From the NCBI GenBank assembly GCA_964624075.1, contig CAZUWH010000002.1:62001-126000 (forward strand): a stretch of 64,000 bases of DNA. Direction: 5' to 3'. This document shows positions 63,060-64,000 of the stretch, in pieces. Position numbers and translations under genes: made by a program. Source of the stretch: CAZUWH01 sp964624075 (GTDB taxonomy: Bacteria; Pseudomonadota; Alphaproteobacteria; Rhodospirillales; Rhodospirillaceae). Numbering within the stretch: position 1 is the first letter of the stretch; every line of letters begins with the position of its first letter. The notes beneath the pieces were generated by a model. It was not told the DNA's origin. It searched no databases and was given only the letters and a program-made list of their open reading frames with translations.

Positions 63060-64000
63060 CCATCAGTACCATTTTGGTGGCCGATGATGATCGTAGCATT
63101 CGCACCGTTCTGACGCAGGCGTTGGGGCGAGAAGGCTACGACGTCCGAACCACCGGCAACGCGGCCACATTATGGCGGTGGGTGTCGGAAGGAGAGGGGA
63201 ATCTGGTCATCACCGATGCCGTCATGCCGGATGAGAATGGACTTGACCTGCTGCCACGGATCAAGAAAATCCGCCCCGACCTGCGCATCATTGTCATGAG
63301 TGCCCAGACGACATTGCTGACGGCGGTCAAGGCCACCGAGCAGGGGGCGTTTGAATACCTGCCCAAGCCTTTCGATCTCAAGGAGCTGATCGCAGTGGTG
63401 CGTCGTGCCCTGTCGACACCACGGATAGCAGTCACACCAGAGGCGATACTGGCTGCAGAAGAGAAGCTTTCCCTCATTGGCCGTTCGACGGCGATGCAGG
63501 AAATCTATCGTACCCTGGCCCGCCTGATGAACACCGATCTGACGGTGATGATCAACGGGGAATCCGGGACCGGCAAGGAACTGGTGGCACGGGCCTTGCA
63601 CGATTACGGCAAGCGTCGCAACGGTCCGTTCGTAGCCATCAACATGGCAGCTATTCCGCGGGATCTGATCGAAAGTGAGCTGTTCGGCCACGAAAAGGGT
63701 GCTTTCACAGGCGCCATGAGTCGCAGTCCAGGCCGGTTCGAACAGGCCGAAGGGGGAACCCTGTTCCTGGATGAAATTGGGGATATGCCGCCCGAGGCGC
63801 AAACCCGCCTTTTGAGAGTCTTACAGGAAGGAGAGTATACGATCGTTGGAGGCCGCACCTCCGTTCGCGCCAATGTCCGCATTATTGCGGCGACACATCG
63901 GGATTTGTTGCAGCTTATCCGTCAAGGGTTCTTCCGGGAGGACCTGTTCTATCGCCTCAATGTCGTGCCCATCAGACTCCCGCCATTGCGCGAGCGGGTT
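63056..64000 (+). CDS. ntrC: Nitrogen regulation response regulator NtrC (partial, right edge)
   Basis: Sigma-54-dependent activator of nitrogen-assimilation genes. The first 315 residues are present. The receiver domain has VADDDRSIRTV and phospho-Asp in LVITDAVMPDENG, with Lys in LPKPFD. The AAA+ domain has Walker A INGESGTGKELVARALH, the sigma-54 contact loop EKGAFTGAM, Walker B GGTLFLDEIGDMP and the FREDLFYRLNVVPI block. The Fis-type DNA-binding domain lies beyond the window. Start fixed by the ATGA overlap with ntrB. Confidence 0.95.
   Translation, partial: MTISTILVADDDRSIRTVLTQALGREGYDVRTTGNAATLWRWVSEGEGNLVITDAVMPDENGLDLLPRIKKIRPDLRIIVMSAQTTLLTAVKATEQGAFEYLPKPFDLKELIAVVRRALSTPRIAVTPEAILAAEEKLSLIGRSTAMQEIYRTLARLMNTDLTVMINGESGTGKELVARALHDYGKRRNGPFVAINMAAIPRDLIESELFGHEKGAFTGAMSRSPGRFEQAEGGTLFLDEIGDMPPEAQTRLLRVLQEGEYTIVGGRTSVRANVRIIAATHRDLLQLIRQGFFREDLFYRLNVVPIRLPPLRERV

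Noticed and set aside
1..64000. CRISPR array
   Set aside because: Repeats are dispersed over tens of kb, in both orientations, with no regular spacers and no cas gene.
1..64000. Insertion sequences or prophage
   Set aside because: No transposase, integrase, recombinase or phage structural protein recognised in any frame.
1..64000. tRNA or rRNA genes
   Set aside because: No convincing cloverleaf with TTCGA-type T-loop and CCA-ready acceptor stem, and no rRNA signature seen by eye; a tRNA search program would be decisive.

Overview
The window looks like a GC-rich alphaproteobacterial chromosome, most plausibly a Rhodospirillales-type lineage. The pointers are a class I lysyl-tRNA synthetase, a form II RuBisCO beside phosphoribulokinase, the coupled hprK-rapZ-EIIA(Man)-HPr-EI cluster, fused IspDF, FlbT/FlaF flagellar regulators, a ChpT-type histidine phosphotransferase and NtrBC. 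No transposase, phage gene, CRISPR array, rRNA or tRNA was recognised.

Layout. 1-830: the broken end of a histidine kinase, then a composite block of dispersed repeats. 830-14.7 kb: cobN, rsmI, a SixA pseudogene, ppk, ppx, a small unknown, a pyrimidine 5'-nucleotidase-like gene, a lipoprotein gamma-glutamyltransferase and an M48 peptidase with TPRs. 14.9-15.8 kb: a dead peptide-binding protein gene. 16.5-23 kb: lysK, rpsU, tsaD, phosphoribulokinase and cbbM. 23.2-27.5 kb: a GGDEF remnant joined to a wrecked ptsI, followed by intact HPr, EIIA, rapZ and hprK. 27.8-34.9 kb: an unrecognised relic, a PagL-like gene, ilvE, marR, pncC, lipA, ratA and a FemAB-type relic. 35.3-39.5 kb: polA, a frameshifted hupE and an ankyrin gene. 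39.5-43.4 kb: continuous decay (LuxR-type regulator, 5-oxoprolinase, ureA, ureB). 43.8-48.7 kb: flagellin and flbT intact, flaF dead, an intact heme-oxygenase-fold protein, a dead GH15 gene. 48.9-54 kb: mnmA, gatBAC, ruvX. 54.3-58.5 kb: a dead chemotaxis cluster (cheR, cheY, cheA) and a dead chpT. 59.1-64 kb: ispDF, a CcsA/YpjD-like gene, ntrB and the start of ntrC.

The main result is selective gene decay. About seventeen recognisable genes carry frameshifts, nonsense codons or deletions, while about 37 others read through cleanly, including ones of 500 to 1233 codons. The broken genes fall into environmental functions: chemotaxis, motility regulation, urea and oxoproline use, peptide uptake, polysaccharide hydrolysis, PTS input, c-di-GMP and two-component sensing. 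The intact ones are information processing, cofactor, nitrogen-control and carbon-fixation genes. I infer early genome reduction, perhaps after a move to a stable or host-linked niche. That some single-base shifts are assembly errors cannot be excluded without reads.

Long non-coding gaps carry at least five families of short dispersed repeats. The most conserved is a motif of about 33-39 nt present three times (16.1, 54.1 and 60.5 kb). The intact gene most worth biochemical attention is the 402-residue heme-oxygenase-like protein at 45.9-47.1 kb.
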